A stretch of 64,000 bases of DNA from Epiperipatus broadwayi (Eukaryota > Onychophora > Udeonychophora > Euonychophora > Peripatidae): NCBI GenBank assembly GCA_028023455.1, contig JAQFVV010006639.1:506001-570000 (forward strand). Direction: 5' to 3'. The notes beneath the pieces are model-generated. The model ran no database searches and was not told the origin of the DNA. It saw only the letters and a program-made list of their open reading frames with translations. Below, piece by piece: positions 12,161 through 23,306 of this stretch; position 1 is the stretch's first letter; every line of letters begins with the position of its first letter. The position numbers and the translations under genes are program-made.

Positions 12161-12939
12161 TTTAAAATTATATATATATATAGTAATCTTATAAAGGGTG
12201 ACCAAGCAACCATAAATTAAAGTATAGGTCTAAACATAGATCTAAATCAGTACATGAATTCTAATGCATTAAACAAACATATAACATTAGGTAAGTCCTC
12301 TTATAGCTTAAGTGCCCAATAACTAAATAAGTCCTCTCATAGACTAAACACATAGTAATTAATACCTTATTGTAAAGAAATTAACTTTGCAATGACAATC
12401 TAAAATAATAAGATAATTTACGATCTTTTAACTAAATAGCAGCGATAATAGCAATGAAATTCTTATTTTCTTAATATCTTATAAAGACTTTGTTCCTTTA
12501 AGATGAAGTACAGATTTATCTAAAAATGAGTTTAAACATAATGTTGTTTTTCACATTTTCCATCCTAAATAATGCGCTATCTTATATTCTTAAATTATAT
12601 TATATATGTAAAACCAATCTTAGCTATTACCACCACCCACTTATTTTGTAATCATTTATATATTTTCACAAGGGCATTGATTAACCAAAATTGAGATTTA
12701 TTAAATGTATGGGAAGTAATGAATAATATTAACATAATGTAAAGGGAGAGGGGGATCTTAAGAGCTTAGTTTTATATTTAAGTATAATTATTATCCATGT
12801 TTGCTTGATGAAGCCATATCATTACACCGAATATTTCATAATTTGTGGGCAATAAATCTGTTTTGATAATCTTTAGAATTATATTATATTATTAGCATTA
12901 CGTGCATAAAGGCCATTTCGTATAAATATATTTGTGCTT
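12161..12939. other. AT-rich DNA, nothing recognised
   Basis: No coding or repeat assignment. Confidence 0.4.
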
Positions 12940-13270
12940 CTTTCTCACATGGAGGCATCCGTGAAGTCAGGCCCCATCGTTGTTCTCTATGTCCTTAAAC
13001 CAGGCTGTAAAACCACCCTGGGGACATCCTTGGTCTTATGTGCATGCCTTATATGGGGATCGCTCTAGAAAATTCAGCCCGATAATGACATAGCCGACCA
13101 TCATTCATTTCATCACGACCCTGCCTACATTGCAGAGGAAATCGGTTAACTTCGTTCTTAGAATTCGTGAAGCACACTCCAGGATTCATAATTGGACCAA
13201 CCCAATCAGCTGCCATGCACACACCACCTTTCAGTGTCTTATTAGTCACCCAGAAATAGTCATAAGCTGT
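12940..13270. other. GC-richer island of unknown origin
   Basis: This stretch stands out from its surroundings by higher GC and several CpG. Short frames are open on both strands (13049-13249 minus, 13130-13333 plus), but neither resembles a known family. It lies upstream of an LTR-like end at 14076 and may be internal or LTR sequence of the same decayed element. Confidence 0.35.
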
Positions 13271-13489
13271 AATGAGATGATTTCTTTAAACAGACATATT
13301 TCTATTAGTTTTATATATGTATTAATGCGATAGATTTAGTATCATTTATATAATTATTCATTACCCACCCCATGCATTAATTATCTATAACTCCAAATTA
13401 ATAATCATATTGAATGTAACCAAATATAATATCTGCTTGTAAAATTATTATCCTTTTAAATTAATTAAATGCTCTTTTCATCTCTGGGG

Positions 13490-14076
13490 GTGTAATAGTA
13501 TTCCAGTAATGTATTCCAATAGCGCTAATTTATTAAATCACACATATATATATATATATTATTGGCATAGCCACAAATCTTATGTTATCATTAAATATAA
13601 ATCAAACACATATATATATAATCCTCACGAGGCTAATGTCAGCTAAATGACCTGACAATTTTTTTATTAATAAACCTTAAATATATATATATCAAACTCA
13701 AACCATTGCTTTCTTTTAGTTAAGTTAAATTATTTGTGCTAAATATGACTAGATGATCTCCGCTCAATACATAATTAATATGCTAGGTTGCGAGCCTTCA
13801 TTGCTCATAAAATATAGCTAGTTATTAAGTTATCCTATCATATAAGTTTAGCCTAGAATCTTTTTGTGTCTCTGATGAGCGATGCCGGTGGGTGAGAAGT
13901 AAATTAATCGATGTCATCGGGATTGTTGCTCATAATGTTATAGATCTGGGAAATAGGCAAATAGGGCAGAATTCATGAGTGTTCCTGACCTGTGTATCTT
14001 GTGCATGATTGGATTCGAGGTACTTTTGCCTAGATGCTAGATCTTGTTACGTGAACATACAAATCCGACCGGCACA
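13490..14076 (+). mobile_element. LTR remnant related to the gypsy LTR
   Basis: The last 200 bp (about 13873-14076) align by eye with the end of the gypsy LTR at 35659-35863: GCCGG..., ATAGATCTGGGA.ATAGGCAAATAGGGCAGAATTCA, TATCTTGT.CATG.TTGGA.TCGAGGTACTTT, and a final GACCGG.ACA. It also matches the minus-strand LTR end at 25720 (GCCT...TAGAT.TTGTTACGTG). CTAT follows the terminal CA. The start is uncertain: TGTAATAG at 13490 is preceded by CTCTGGGGG, which looks like a polypurine tract, so this may be a 3' LTR. Simple TA runs interrupt it at 13540-13560, 13610 and 13680. Confidence 0.6.
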
Positions 14077-14080
14077 CTAT

Positions 14081-15178
14081 ATATCTGTGTACATCACGAG
14101 CATGAAATGACGTGTACATTTTAAAATGGGAGGTCGATAATACCTGGGGTTAAATACAAATGAGTATTACTTTACTAATTATTGTAGGAAAAAATTTAAT
14201 TTCAAATAAATTCAAAATCTTCCCTTGTTAAACTATTTATACTTCCATCCCAATATCTATTTGCACGTAGACATTTTCCCTCACTCTTCACATACCTTTA
14301 AAAGATTGTACTAATTTGACAATCCTTAGCGCCACCCCTAACATAATAAAAGAAAGAAAAATGTTAAATAATTTTCCCTTCCCTATCTATTGAGAGAGTA
14401 TGCAAAGAGGAATTTCTTTTCTGTTCTTGGACATACATTTTATTTGGGTGAAGGAAAACTGTGTGTAAAGTATATTATAATTCAACTCCCCAATATAATA
14501 TCCCGATGACTAGCTCAAATATAGTTCCCTATCTCAGGTACTTTGGGTAAGTATTTCTATAACTTTTTATAGCTGTGGTAAGCAAATATCACAAATAGGT
14601 GAATGCATTTTATTATTATTTTTCTTTATTCTACAATAAATTATACGATAAACAAATAAAATATGAGATAATATCATTTATTTAACTAAACCCCCCTCCA
14701 CCACATATAGATTTAAACATTATAATATTAAGTCATAAACTAATTATACTGCTTTCTATTTCAATTTTATGATTCTACATATAATCACACAAGAATATTT
14801 AAATCCTTATATTCAAGATCTACATTTAGATTAAAATGAACAAAGAAACAAAAAAATCCATTCTCTAACTTATACGTAAGTTAACTTATTTGCCATAAAA
14901 TACAAATGGTCAGTGATGGATGAAAATGGGTGTGGTCTATACTCCCCTCTCCCTGCACAAAACAATGAATGTTTCATTTTATAAATCCCCCAAAATAATG
15001 AAATAAGTTATACACAGATCTAACCCCTTGAACTTTTCCTATTTACTCATATAAACTTTTAAGATTATATACACCTTTACATTTAGGTACGTAAAGTTAT
15101 ATTTACATGTATATTATTTATATATATATAAATTATTAATCAATGTCTGTATTCCAATTATAATAAAATATATATAAT
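14081..15178. other. AT-rich DNA, nothing recognised
   Basis: No supportable feature on either strand. Confidence 0.45.
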
Positions 15179-15439
15179 TATTCAAAACAATACAATAATT
15201 AATACAGTAACAATATTTTAAACAAACAAATATATACCAATTTAATAGAAGTACTTTCAACTATCTATGTAGTCGTTGTTGACGTATTACTTTTTGTTTA
15301 CATTTGTAACGTTTTTTTCTAATACAATTTGAATCTAGTTGACAACGACTACATAGATAGTTGAAAGTACTTCTATTAAATTGGTATATATTTGTTTGTT
15401 TAAAATATTGTTACTGTATTAATTATTGTATTGTTTTGA

Positions 15440-15442
<3 letters not shown>
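15179..15442. repeat. long near-perfect hairpin, 101-bp arms
   Basis: The left arm 15179-15279 and right arm 15342-15442 are reverse complements with no mismatch that I can see, separated by a 62-bp loop. The right arm runs directly into a (TA)n(TG)n microsatellite at 15441-15477. No coding content. It could be a young inverted-repeat transposable element or a double-stranded RNA source. Confidence 0.9.

Positions 15443-15477
<35 letters not shown>
15441..15477. repeat. (TA)n(TG)n microsatellite
   Basis: About 11 TA units followed by 7 TG units, directly abutting the hairpin at 15179-15442. Confidence 0.95.
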
Positions 15478-15779
15478 AGGCCGGCTCTAGGTCACTCTAT
15501 GTGAGGTGATGCTGCCATGATTAAAATTAAATAAGATGTATAGGTAAAATGAGGGAAAAGAACAACAAAATAATAATCCTATATTTAGTGGATTTGAGTG
15601 AGATCTATGTATAAGCAATATTATTTTACAATATTTTATACAAAAAAAATGATTATATCTTATAATGTGTTAGTAAATATAGTACAATTATACTTGTTAT
15701 ATCCACTCTAATAACACAAACAATAAGCCAAAAAAAAATTATAAACATTTTCCTCTCTGGGTTAAACTTCTGGGCAGAC

Positions 15780-16240
15780 CAACTAAACTACCTGAAAGGA
15801 CGGTGGCATTTACTTTAACTTCCTGCCATCCTTGTAGAGTCCTTCAATCAGGATACACTGGGTCTCTAAAACATACATCTTGGCAATTACATATCTGAAT
15901 GGGTGATTAGGTGAAACTTGGTTGTCATTTGTAAGGATGTTTCTTTACTGGATCATTTAAAACAGATTACCAATATGGGTGACTTTCATGGTAAGCTTAT
16001 TCTTCCTAAAATGGATTAAAACATTCCTTTCTTCTTTTTGATTGATCACTGAACTGCGTATGACTAAATGATTTCCCACATCATATGAGTGTTGGTGGCT
16101 TTGGTTAATATCTGCACAAACCACCGGGAAAGACATTCCACAGAAATGTATGTTCATTCATAACTGGAAGGTCCCATAAACAAGAAAAATTATGTGCATC
16201 AAATTCCTTCTTGAATTAAAAAAAATATACTCCGCAGTCC
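15780..16240 (-). pseudogene. unassigned coding-like remnant
   Basis: On the minus strand one frame reads, with three or four stops, MNIHFCGMSFPVVCADINQ..., HLVIRSSVINQKEERNVLIHF, MKVTHIGNLF, then HPFRYVIAKMYVLETQC and IEGLYKDGRKLK before a stop. The amino acid usage and lower AT content look protein-derived, and two segments are open for 66 and about 30 codons. I cannot assign a family. It may be a decayed exon of a host gene or of a transposon. Confidence 0.3.
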
Positions 16241-16285
16241 GGCAGCATATTGAGCCAAAAGAATAAATGTCTTATAATCTCCCCA

Positions 16286-16425
16286 CACCTTACAGGTAGG
16301 TTCTTGCAGCTGTCTCAGTCCAATAAATAATAATTTTTTCCTACACCTCACAGGTAGGTTTTTATAGCTTTCTCAGTCCAATAATAAGAATACTCACTCT
16401 ACACCTCACAGGTAGGTTATATAGA
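16286..16425. repeat. 58-bp tandem repeat, 2.4 copies
   Basis: CACCTTACAGGTAGGTT / CACCTCACAGGTAGGTT recurs at 16286, 16344 and 16402, exactly 58 bp apart, each of the first two followed by a TAGCT/CAGCT...TCTCAGTCCAATAA tail. The third unit is truncated. Confidence 0.9.
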
Positions 16426-16500
16426 TCCCCATCTGCCCACAAGTTGCAATTGCTTATATCCCCCTTTGAGCTATTGTGTCAGATAAATTTTATTTTTAGT

Positions 16501-16680
16501 ACATTTTTTTATAGATTATTTTTCAAAAATCACTTTTAGGAATTTCAAGACTTCATATTGGAGTAATAGACCACCCACATTCTTTAGATAACATTTTTTT
16601 ATAGATTATTTTTCAAAAATCACTTTTAGGAATTTCAAGACTTCATATTGGAGTAATAGACCACCCACATTCTTTAGATA
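16501..16680. repeat. perfect 90-bp tandem duplication
   Basis: Bases 16501-16590 and 16591-16680 are identical, and the next four bases (ACAT) begin a third unit. No mismatch between the two copies means a very recent duplication, or an assembly artefact. Confidence 0.97.
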
Positions 16681-16683
16681 ACA

Positions 16684-17117
16684 TATTTGTAATTCGATTT
16701 TCAAATTAATTTTTTAAAAATTACTCTACCTGATTACATACAAAAAAAAGTAAAAATAGAAAGACAAAGATTAATTAAATCCACCTTTTAATGGAAGATT
16801 GTTTTCACACACACAAAAAATTTTTTTTTTAATTTTAAAGAGGAAACCATTTTAAAAATTATCAAAAAATATATATATACAGAAATCTTTATACATATAT
16901 GTATTAGAACGTTTACAATAAATATGATACATTTATAGTTTGTATCCATTATTTCAAAATAACTAATATATAAGTGTTAGTTATTTATGCAAGGAGATGG
17001 GAATCTAGTATAGACCAACTCTCATTGTTTGTTCACCAAATTCAATAAAGTTAGCTGTGCCAAATTGTTGGCTACAGTCATCTTGTGCATGGACGTTCTA
17101 TGGTCTGGCACAATATA
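16684..17117. other. AT-rich spacer
   Basis: No feature seen between the 90-bp duplication and the LINE 3' end. Confidence 0.4.
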
Positions 17118-17134
17118 TATCATCATCATCATCA

Positions 17135-19082
17135 TCAACCATAATCAATACACTGCAGGATGAAGGTCTCTCCAAGTTTAATCCATCTTCTCCAATCTTT
17201 AGCTTCTCTTCTCCACAATACCCCTGCACATTTTCTTATTTCATCCATCCATCTCACATGTGGTCTCTTTCTGGGTCTTTTACAATCTCTTGGAATCCAG
17301 TTTAAAAATTCAATTGTCCATATATTATCGTCTCTTCTAGCAATATGTCCAGCCCAACTCCATTTCAATCTTTTAATTTTTTCAATAAGGTCAGTAACAC
17401 CTGTTTGTTGTCTTACCCATACATTGTGTTTTCGATCTCTTCTTGTTACTCCCAACATACATCTCTCCATACTCCTTTGAATGGTCTGAAGTCTCTGTAT
17501 TGCTCTTCTATTAAGTGTCCAAGTCTCAGATCCATAAGTAAGAACTGGTAAAACACATTTGTTAAAAACCATCCTTTTCAAACACATAGGCATATTTACT
17601 TTTAGTATCAAGTTATTTCTACCAAAAGCACTCCAACCAAGTTTAATTCTATGATTAATTTCCTCCATTATGTTTCCATCTGTATTAATAATCTGACCAA
17701 GGTATTTGTAACTGTTAAATTCTTCTAATTCTTCATAATCAATCTTTATTTTCATATTTTGAGCAAATTGATTAAACATTACTTTAGTCTTTTTAACATT
17801 TATCTTTAGTCCTACTTTTCTACTTTCATCTGCTAACTCCTGCAACATTTCCTGCAGCTCTGAAGCATTATTTGCAAAAACAACTACATCACCTGTGAAA
17901 TCTAAATGACTTAAATACTCTCAATTTACTTTCACTCCTTTAGTTTCCCATTTTAATCCACAAAATACTTCTTGCAGCACTGCTGTAAAGAGTTTTGGAG
18001 ATATGGAGTCACCTTGTCTTACACATTTCTTAATGTTGATTTTTCCAGTATCATTATGTAATCTAATTGTTGCTGTTGCATTTTTATAAATATTCTTTAA
18101 AATATGACAATATCCTGGATCTATACCTTGATGATCCAATGCTTTAATCACCGAAGAAATGTGTATAGAATCGAATGCCTTTTCACAATCTACAAATCCA
18201 AAACATAATGACAACTCATATTCGTTTGTCCTTTCTATGACTTCTCTCAATACCTGAATATGATCTATTGTACTAAAACCACTTTTAAATCCAGCTTGTT
18301 CTCTTGGTTGGTGGAAATCCAAAGTTCTCTGTAGACGAGTTGTAATTATCTTGGTAAAAATTTTATATAGAACTGATAAAAGGCTGATAGGTCTGTAATT
18401 TATAATATCTTCTTTATCACCTTTTTTAAATATTAATATTATTACTGCATTCTTCCAATCCTCCGGTACATCTTTATCATTTAGACATTTGGTATATAAC
18501 TTTGCTAAACTTGTTTCTATTTCTTCACCTGCTTCTTTTAATATATCAATTATAATTCCATCATTTCCTGAAGCCTTTCCTTTCTTCATACACTTAATTG
18601 CATGTCTCACTTCTTCATTTAAAATTCTGGGCAATTCGGAAGATGTAATAGATATAGGAGGTACTTGTTCATTATTACTATATAATTCTTGATAAAAATC
18701 TTCTATCAATTTCATGATGTCATCTCTCAACATTTTTGAGACTTCCATCTTTTTTTCTTATTGCAGATATAAACTTCATACCAATACCAAAATGTTGTTT
18801 AACATTTTTGAGACTTTTATTTTCTTCTACAACTTGCCTTGCTATTTCACAGTTATACTTTCTTATATCATTTTCAACTCTTTTCTGTACCATTTTACAA
18901 AATTCGAGATATTCAATTCTTTTTAATACATCATTTTTGTATATCTTCATATTCCTTCTTTTCTTTATAAATTCTCTAGTCTCGGTAGAAATTTTATTAG
19001 TCAATTGCTGCTTTATTCTACCAGCTACGTTTGTTGCAGTTTTTAAAAGTATATCAGTTATTTTCATATTAATTTCGTTCAA
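17135..19082 (-). pseudogene. RTE LINE reverse transcriptase, catalytically dead
   Basis: Reverse transcriptase half of the LINE polyprotein. In order: a basic linker (19082-18740), then after a +/-1 frameshift near 18740 the RT fingers (ASGNDGIIIDILKEAG, AVIILIFKKGDKED, NYRPISLLSVLYKIF), AGFKSGFSTIDHI, motif A GFVDCEKAFDSI, motif B VRQGDSISPKLF, a TGA at 17921, motif C reading FTGD at 17888-17899 where FADD is expected, motif D KTKVMFN, and the C-terminal GRNN...MDEIRKCAG...TFILQCIDYG to the natural stop at 17135. The changed catalytic Asp alone would abolish polymerase activity. Confidence 0.88.
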
Positions 19083-19103
19083 ATCTGAATCATGTTCAAA
19101 ATC

Positions 19104-20093
19104 TCATAACACTTGAAACCTATTTGTAAGTTCTAATTTAAATTCATTAGAATGTTTCTGAAGATTAGGAATATCAACTGTAAATATTGTTTTTCTTAAT
19201 AATTTTTGTCTCTCTAGTTTTACATTAACACGTAACTTACACCTTACTAATCGATGATCACTTCCTGTGTTAAATTTATTAAGAACATTACAATCTTGAA
19301 ATATGTATTTTCTGTTAGTCAAAATATAATCCAATTCTGCTGTACCTTCATTTGGATGCTTCCATGTCCATTTCCTTTTAACATTTTTCTCAAAAAATGA
19401 ATTCATAATATAAAGTTTTTCTTTTTCTGCAAACTCCACAAGTCTATGTCCTCTCTCATTTCTATTACCATAACCAAAATTACCTACAGCAATTTCATCT
19501 TTCATTTGTCTACCAATTCTAGCATTAAAGTCTCCCATAACAATTTTAAAATGTTGTTTACTCTGATCAAAAGCCTTTTGTACATCCATATAAAAATCTT
19601 CTACTACTTCATCACTATGAGAACTTGTTGGGGCATAAACCTGAATTATCTGCATTTGGTATCTGCTATTAAGTTGTATAACTAATCTTGCCACTCTGTC
19701 CGATACACCATCAATCTCCACAATATTGTTCTTCCACTTTTTATTTATAATGAATCCTACTCCACTTGTATTTCCAATATGTGTGCCTTTATAATAGAGT
19801 ATATGTCCACTTTTTAAATCAATTGTTTCTTCTCCTTTTCTTCTAACTTCACAAAGTCCAATAATGTCCCATTTAATATAAGACAGTTCTTCTTCTAATT
19901 CTTGCAATCTTCCTTCACTTGAAAGTGATCTGCAGTTGTAAGTACCTAAATAAAAAGTCGTCATCAAATGGCAGCCTGGGTCTGCAATCAGGGGATTCTT
20001 AGCACCCTTCGCCTTCAGCCACCAACTGCTGCCTTGGTTGGGGACTTTACAGCCTCCTGGGAATAAGGGCCATGCTTTATTTTTGTCTGTCAT
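19104..20093 (-). pseudogene. RTE LINE endonuclease domain
   Basis: Encodes the APE-like endonuclease that nicks genomic DNA for target-primed reverse transcription. From residue 1: a linker (CKVPNQGSSWWLKAKG), then LGTYNCRSLS (catalytic Asn) at about 48-57, IIGLCEVRRKG (Glu), QVYAPTSSHSDE (Tyr), MGDFNARIG (Asp, Asn), LDYILTNR and GSDHRLVRCKL (Ser-Asp-His). All expected catalytic positions are present, so this half looks intact up to the TGA at 19104-19106; after that stop the same frame continues into 19082. Transcripts of such elements are similar to proteins often labelled craniofacial development protein 2-like. Confidence 0.88.
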
Positions 20094-20405
20094 AATTGTA
20101 TATATGTATTGGAAAAATATTTATCATTTACACAAACATTCATTCTGCCTTATGACCATGGAGTTTCTTGATCTTAAACTCAGAGGTAAAAAGTCAATAA
20201 ACTCACCACACTGGCTAATGCGTGTTGGTGAGCAGCCCATCCATGTTCGTATACTATATGAATAATCACATAGTAATAACAGCTGCAACAACAATAACAT
20301 ATGGAGTGGACATTAGGAATTTGCCCTGCTCGGTTCCTTTAAGGCCTCCAAGAAGAATCAAAGGGTCTCCTTTCAGTTAATAGCAAACTCCTTTCTGCAG
20401 CCACA

Positions 20406-20442
<37 letters not shown>

Positions 20443-20446
20443 CGTG
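20406..20446. repeat. (TA)n(TG)n microsatellite
   Basis: About ten TA units followed by ten TG units at the 5' end of the LINE; likely the insertion target or expanded after insertion. Confidence 0.95.
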
Positions 20447-20456
20447 CATTGTATTG

Positions 20457-20695
20457 GCATCATTGAACAAATTGAGACAAGTGGAGTTGGGCTGGATATA
20501 TTGATAGAAGAGACACTTGAAATCTTAAACTAGATTCCAAGATATTATAAAAACTGATGGAATGATGAAACAAGGAAGTGTATGGGAGTGATGTGGAGAA
20601 GATAGGTTAGAAATTAGAGAACATGGATTAAACATGGAGAGACTTGTAGCAGATCAGTAATAGTTGACAATGATAATGATGATATGTCCACACAT
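20457..20695 (+). mobile_element. RTE LINE 3' fragment, plus strand
   Basis: Matches the C-terminal part of the LINE at 17.1 kb in the opposite orientation: GAGTTGGGCTGGATATATTGATAGAAGAGA, ATTCCAAGA, and GGATTAAACATGGAGAGACTT, ending in GATAATGATGATATG, the RTE-type 3' tail. Heavily mutated, with no open frame. Confidence 0.7.
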
Positions 20696-20940
20696 AACAC
20701 TAATTGGAGAAATATAGAAACCATTAACCCTCACAATATCATAATAATATTTTAAGGCAAACTAAATGCCACTTATTTATAATTTTTAGCAAAGACAAAA
20801 AAGATTATCCTACTTTTCTCAGCTTGTCAGACTTATGTAAATCTAACATATAATTAAACATCCATAAATAATTGTAAAATTTAATGTAAATTTAGACCAT
20901 TTAATTTAGAATTTTATTGATATATTGGTTGATCGAAATT

Positions 20941-20996
<56 letters not shown>

Positions 20997-21223
20997 CTAG
21001 AACAAAGTAAGATCATCTCTTTTAAATCAATACTAATCGATTATAAAAAATGGCTTGTAGCTACAATAGGTTGTTGATATTGAATATGAGAGTGGTTAAA
21101 TCTTTGTTTAATTTTTCACTTTGTCTTCTACACAAATATTTCTATATATGTTGAATTCTTTCAAGTAAATCAAGTCATATATTATGTGACATAAGTTAAT
21201 AAGCTTGTATCACAAATGTTATA

Positions 21224-21971
21224 TAATGAGCATGTCAATAACTCTTAACAAGCTTTTCAGAATATCCCTATCCTCAGACTGGTTTCTAGCTCTGGATTTC
21301 ATCAGTGAGACACTAGGATATTCAAGCATTAGATTTAAAATATCAAGTCAAGCCTGGAACTTTATCTAATGATTAGCTATTAAGAAAAATCTAAAATTTT
21401 CAGACATTCATATGTCTTCAAATCCAGCTATCTAACTTAAATAGTCATATGAGACTGAACTAAGTTCAGGTACACTATTATGAATGGCCTTAGCAATATA
21501 AAAAAGCTTTAAGTCCAAAAACAATAATTACTAGTAAATACCAGTTTCTAACTCTGGCTTTCATCAGTGAGGTCCTAGGATATTCAAGCATTAGATTTAA
21601 AATATCAAATCAAGCCCAGGACTTTATCTAGTTATTAACTATTAAGTAGAAAATCTGAAATTTTCAGATGTCTGTATGACTTGATTGTTTTTGCTTTTAA
21701 GGCTTTGGCAATTTTATATTGTTAAAGCTATTAATATATGGTTTATCTGAACTTGGTTCAGTCCTATATGGCTGTTTAAGTTAGATAGCTGGATTTGACA
21801 ACATATGGAAGTCTGAAAATTTCAATAGATAAAGTGTTGGGCTTGACCTAGTATTTTAAATCTAATTCTCGAATAACCTAGTGCCTCACTGATGAAAGCC
21901 AGAGCTACAAACCAGTCTGAAAATAAAGATATTCTGTAAAGTTTGTTAAGAGTTATTGACATGCTCATTAT
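21224..21971. mobile_element. foldback element, family B (copy B1)
   Basis: Outer arms AATGAGCATGTCAATAACTC (21224) and GAGTTATTGACATGCTCATT (ending 21971) are inverted. Inside the left arm, a block with CATCAGTGAG and CTAGGATATTCAAGCATTAG is duplicated in tandem (about 21285-21400 and 21555-21670); the right arm has the block once, reversed. No coding capacity. A single-arm copy is at 52376-52690. Confidence 0.85.
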
Positions 21972-22136
21972 AGAATATTGAATTATTAGATGAAGATGTG
22001 TTAAATATGAATAAAAGGAGTAATTGTATACTCTGACATCTTATTTTAAATGTAGACCATTAGATTTGAAGTTTTAATTATATTTTGACTTAATTTAAAT
22101 TTTGCCCTTATTTTTGGTTGAATAAATATATTTTGT

Positions 22137-22139
<3 letters not shown>

Positions 22140-22180
<41 letters not shown>
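22140..22180. repeat. (TA)n microsatellite
   Basis: About 19 TA units, paired with a similar run at 20946-20993. Confidence 0.95.
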
Positions 22181-22181
<1 letters not shown>

Positions 22182-23300
22182 AAGCTAGAGAAAAATGGGA
22201 CCATAATGTTTTCTATTTGTTGCTATGAAAATATAAATAAGGGGATTATAGTATTGCACTGAATTATTGTTATTTATATTGAGAATAATTAATTATTACA
22301 TTCAAGCCAAAAATTTTATTGGTGAAAGATGTGAACATATATTTTGAATTCATTACTGTATATAGCATTGAACTGGTGTTTTGTCTGGACCCCAAATCAT
22401 CTGGATAATTAAAATTATTCAGGAATCTCGAATATAGATGGCTGAAAATCAGAAAACTGATATTTAGACTCTGCAACATTCCATGCATAACAAAAAATTT
22501 TCTAATAGGTATTAAATAGACAACTAATAAAGAGAAAAAACATTCATTATTAGGCTTTCTAATTAGCTCACAGATGAGAGTTTTCCCCCTTTTTTTTCTT
22601 CTACAGCTAACAATACTTCAATAACTACTTGCTACAATTCAGCTTACAAATGCGAAATTTCTTAAAATGCAGTCATTTAAAGTTAACGGCTTTACATAAA
22701 TACATTAATTATAAATTTTATTAAACGCACATTATTATATTAAGTAATATTTACTAAGGCTGTAACCTTAGGAATAAGCGTCTTAAAAATTCGAAGGTAG
22801 GGACCTCTACAGGTCTTAGCCACAAGCTTATGCTCAGAAGAAAAGAGGGAAACCTTCTTTTACTTTAATATTTGTCACTAATCGTTTATAAGGAAGAGTA
22901 AAGGTTATTTAATTTTTATTATAAACTTTAAATTTAATTAAGGTCTAATATATCAATTAACTGCATGCGTGAATATTGTTCACTCCCCGCTTCTATCTTT
23001 TCCAACTCATGCGTGACATCATAAATACTTTTAATTTCTACAGACTTAAAGAAAATTAATAAAGGCGTATAAAAAATAAAACAATGCCCAAAATGATGGG
23101 TAAAGATGTGAATCCCCGATGATGGATGGTTCAACCATAAATTTGGAAGAGATAAACTAAAGAATAATAGAATACTTAGCTTTTTTTGTATGACAGCCCT
23201 ATGTTTTAAGTATATGTTGAGATAGAAAAGTTTTATCTTACATGTAATATATATATATATAAAGCATTTTTTCATGCCCAAAATGGACAAAATAGGAAAC
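22181..23300. other. AT-rich DNA with one dispersed repeat
   Basis: No gene seen. The piece at 22740-22815 (TTAAGTAATAT...GTAACCTTAG...GTAGGGACCTCTACA) recurs inverted at 47483-47555. A minus-strand frame at 22934-23290 has no recognisable domain and looks like chance. Confidence 0.45.
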
Positions 23301-23306
23301 TGAAAG

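Larger units (their letters stand above)
17118..20404 (-). mobile_element. near-full-length RTE-type LINE
   Basis: A 3.29-kb minus-strand non-LTR retrotransposon. From its 5' end (about 20404) it has a leader, one long frame with APE endonuclease then reverse transcriptase, and a very short 3' UTR ending in (ATG/TGA)n repeats at 17118-17134. The length, single endonuclease-RT polyprotein and short-repeat tail fit the RTE clade. It is disabled by a TGA at 19104, a frameshift near 18740, a TGA at 17921 and loss of the catalytic FADD motif. Other pieces of the same family lie at 20457-20695, 24603-25200 and 50700-52055. The 5' end abuts a (TA)n(TG)n run. Confidence 0.9.
20854..22300. repeat. direct repeats with (TA)n cores flanking a foldback element
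   Basis: About 20854-21100 and 22045-22290 align in the same direction: GTAGACCATT(A/T)..TTTGAA-like sequence, ATAAATAT/TATATTG, a long (TA)n run (20946-20993; 22141-22179), then AAGCTAGA.(A)AAA and a T-rich stretch. Between them lies the foldback at 21224-21971. The arrangement (direct, inverted, direct) may reflect recombination or an element with its own flanking repeats. Confidence 0.55.

Noticed and set aside
13049-13333. Overlapping frames of about 66 codons on both strands
   Set aside because: No recognisable domain, mutually overlapping, short; kept only as a composition island.
11487-14076. Extending the 14-kb LTR leftwards to TGAAACAG at 11487
   Set aside because: The start resembles the 25.7-28.6 kb LTR for only eight bases, lacks a CTAT flank and the following sequence does not align.
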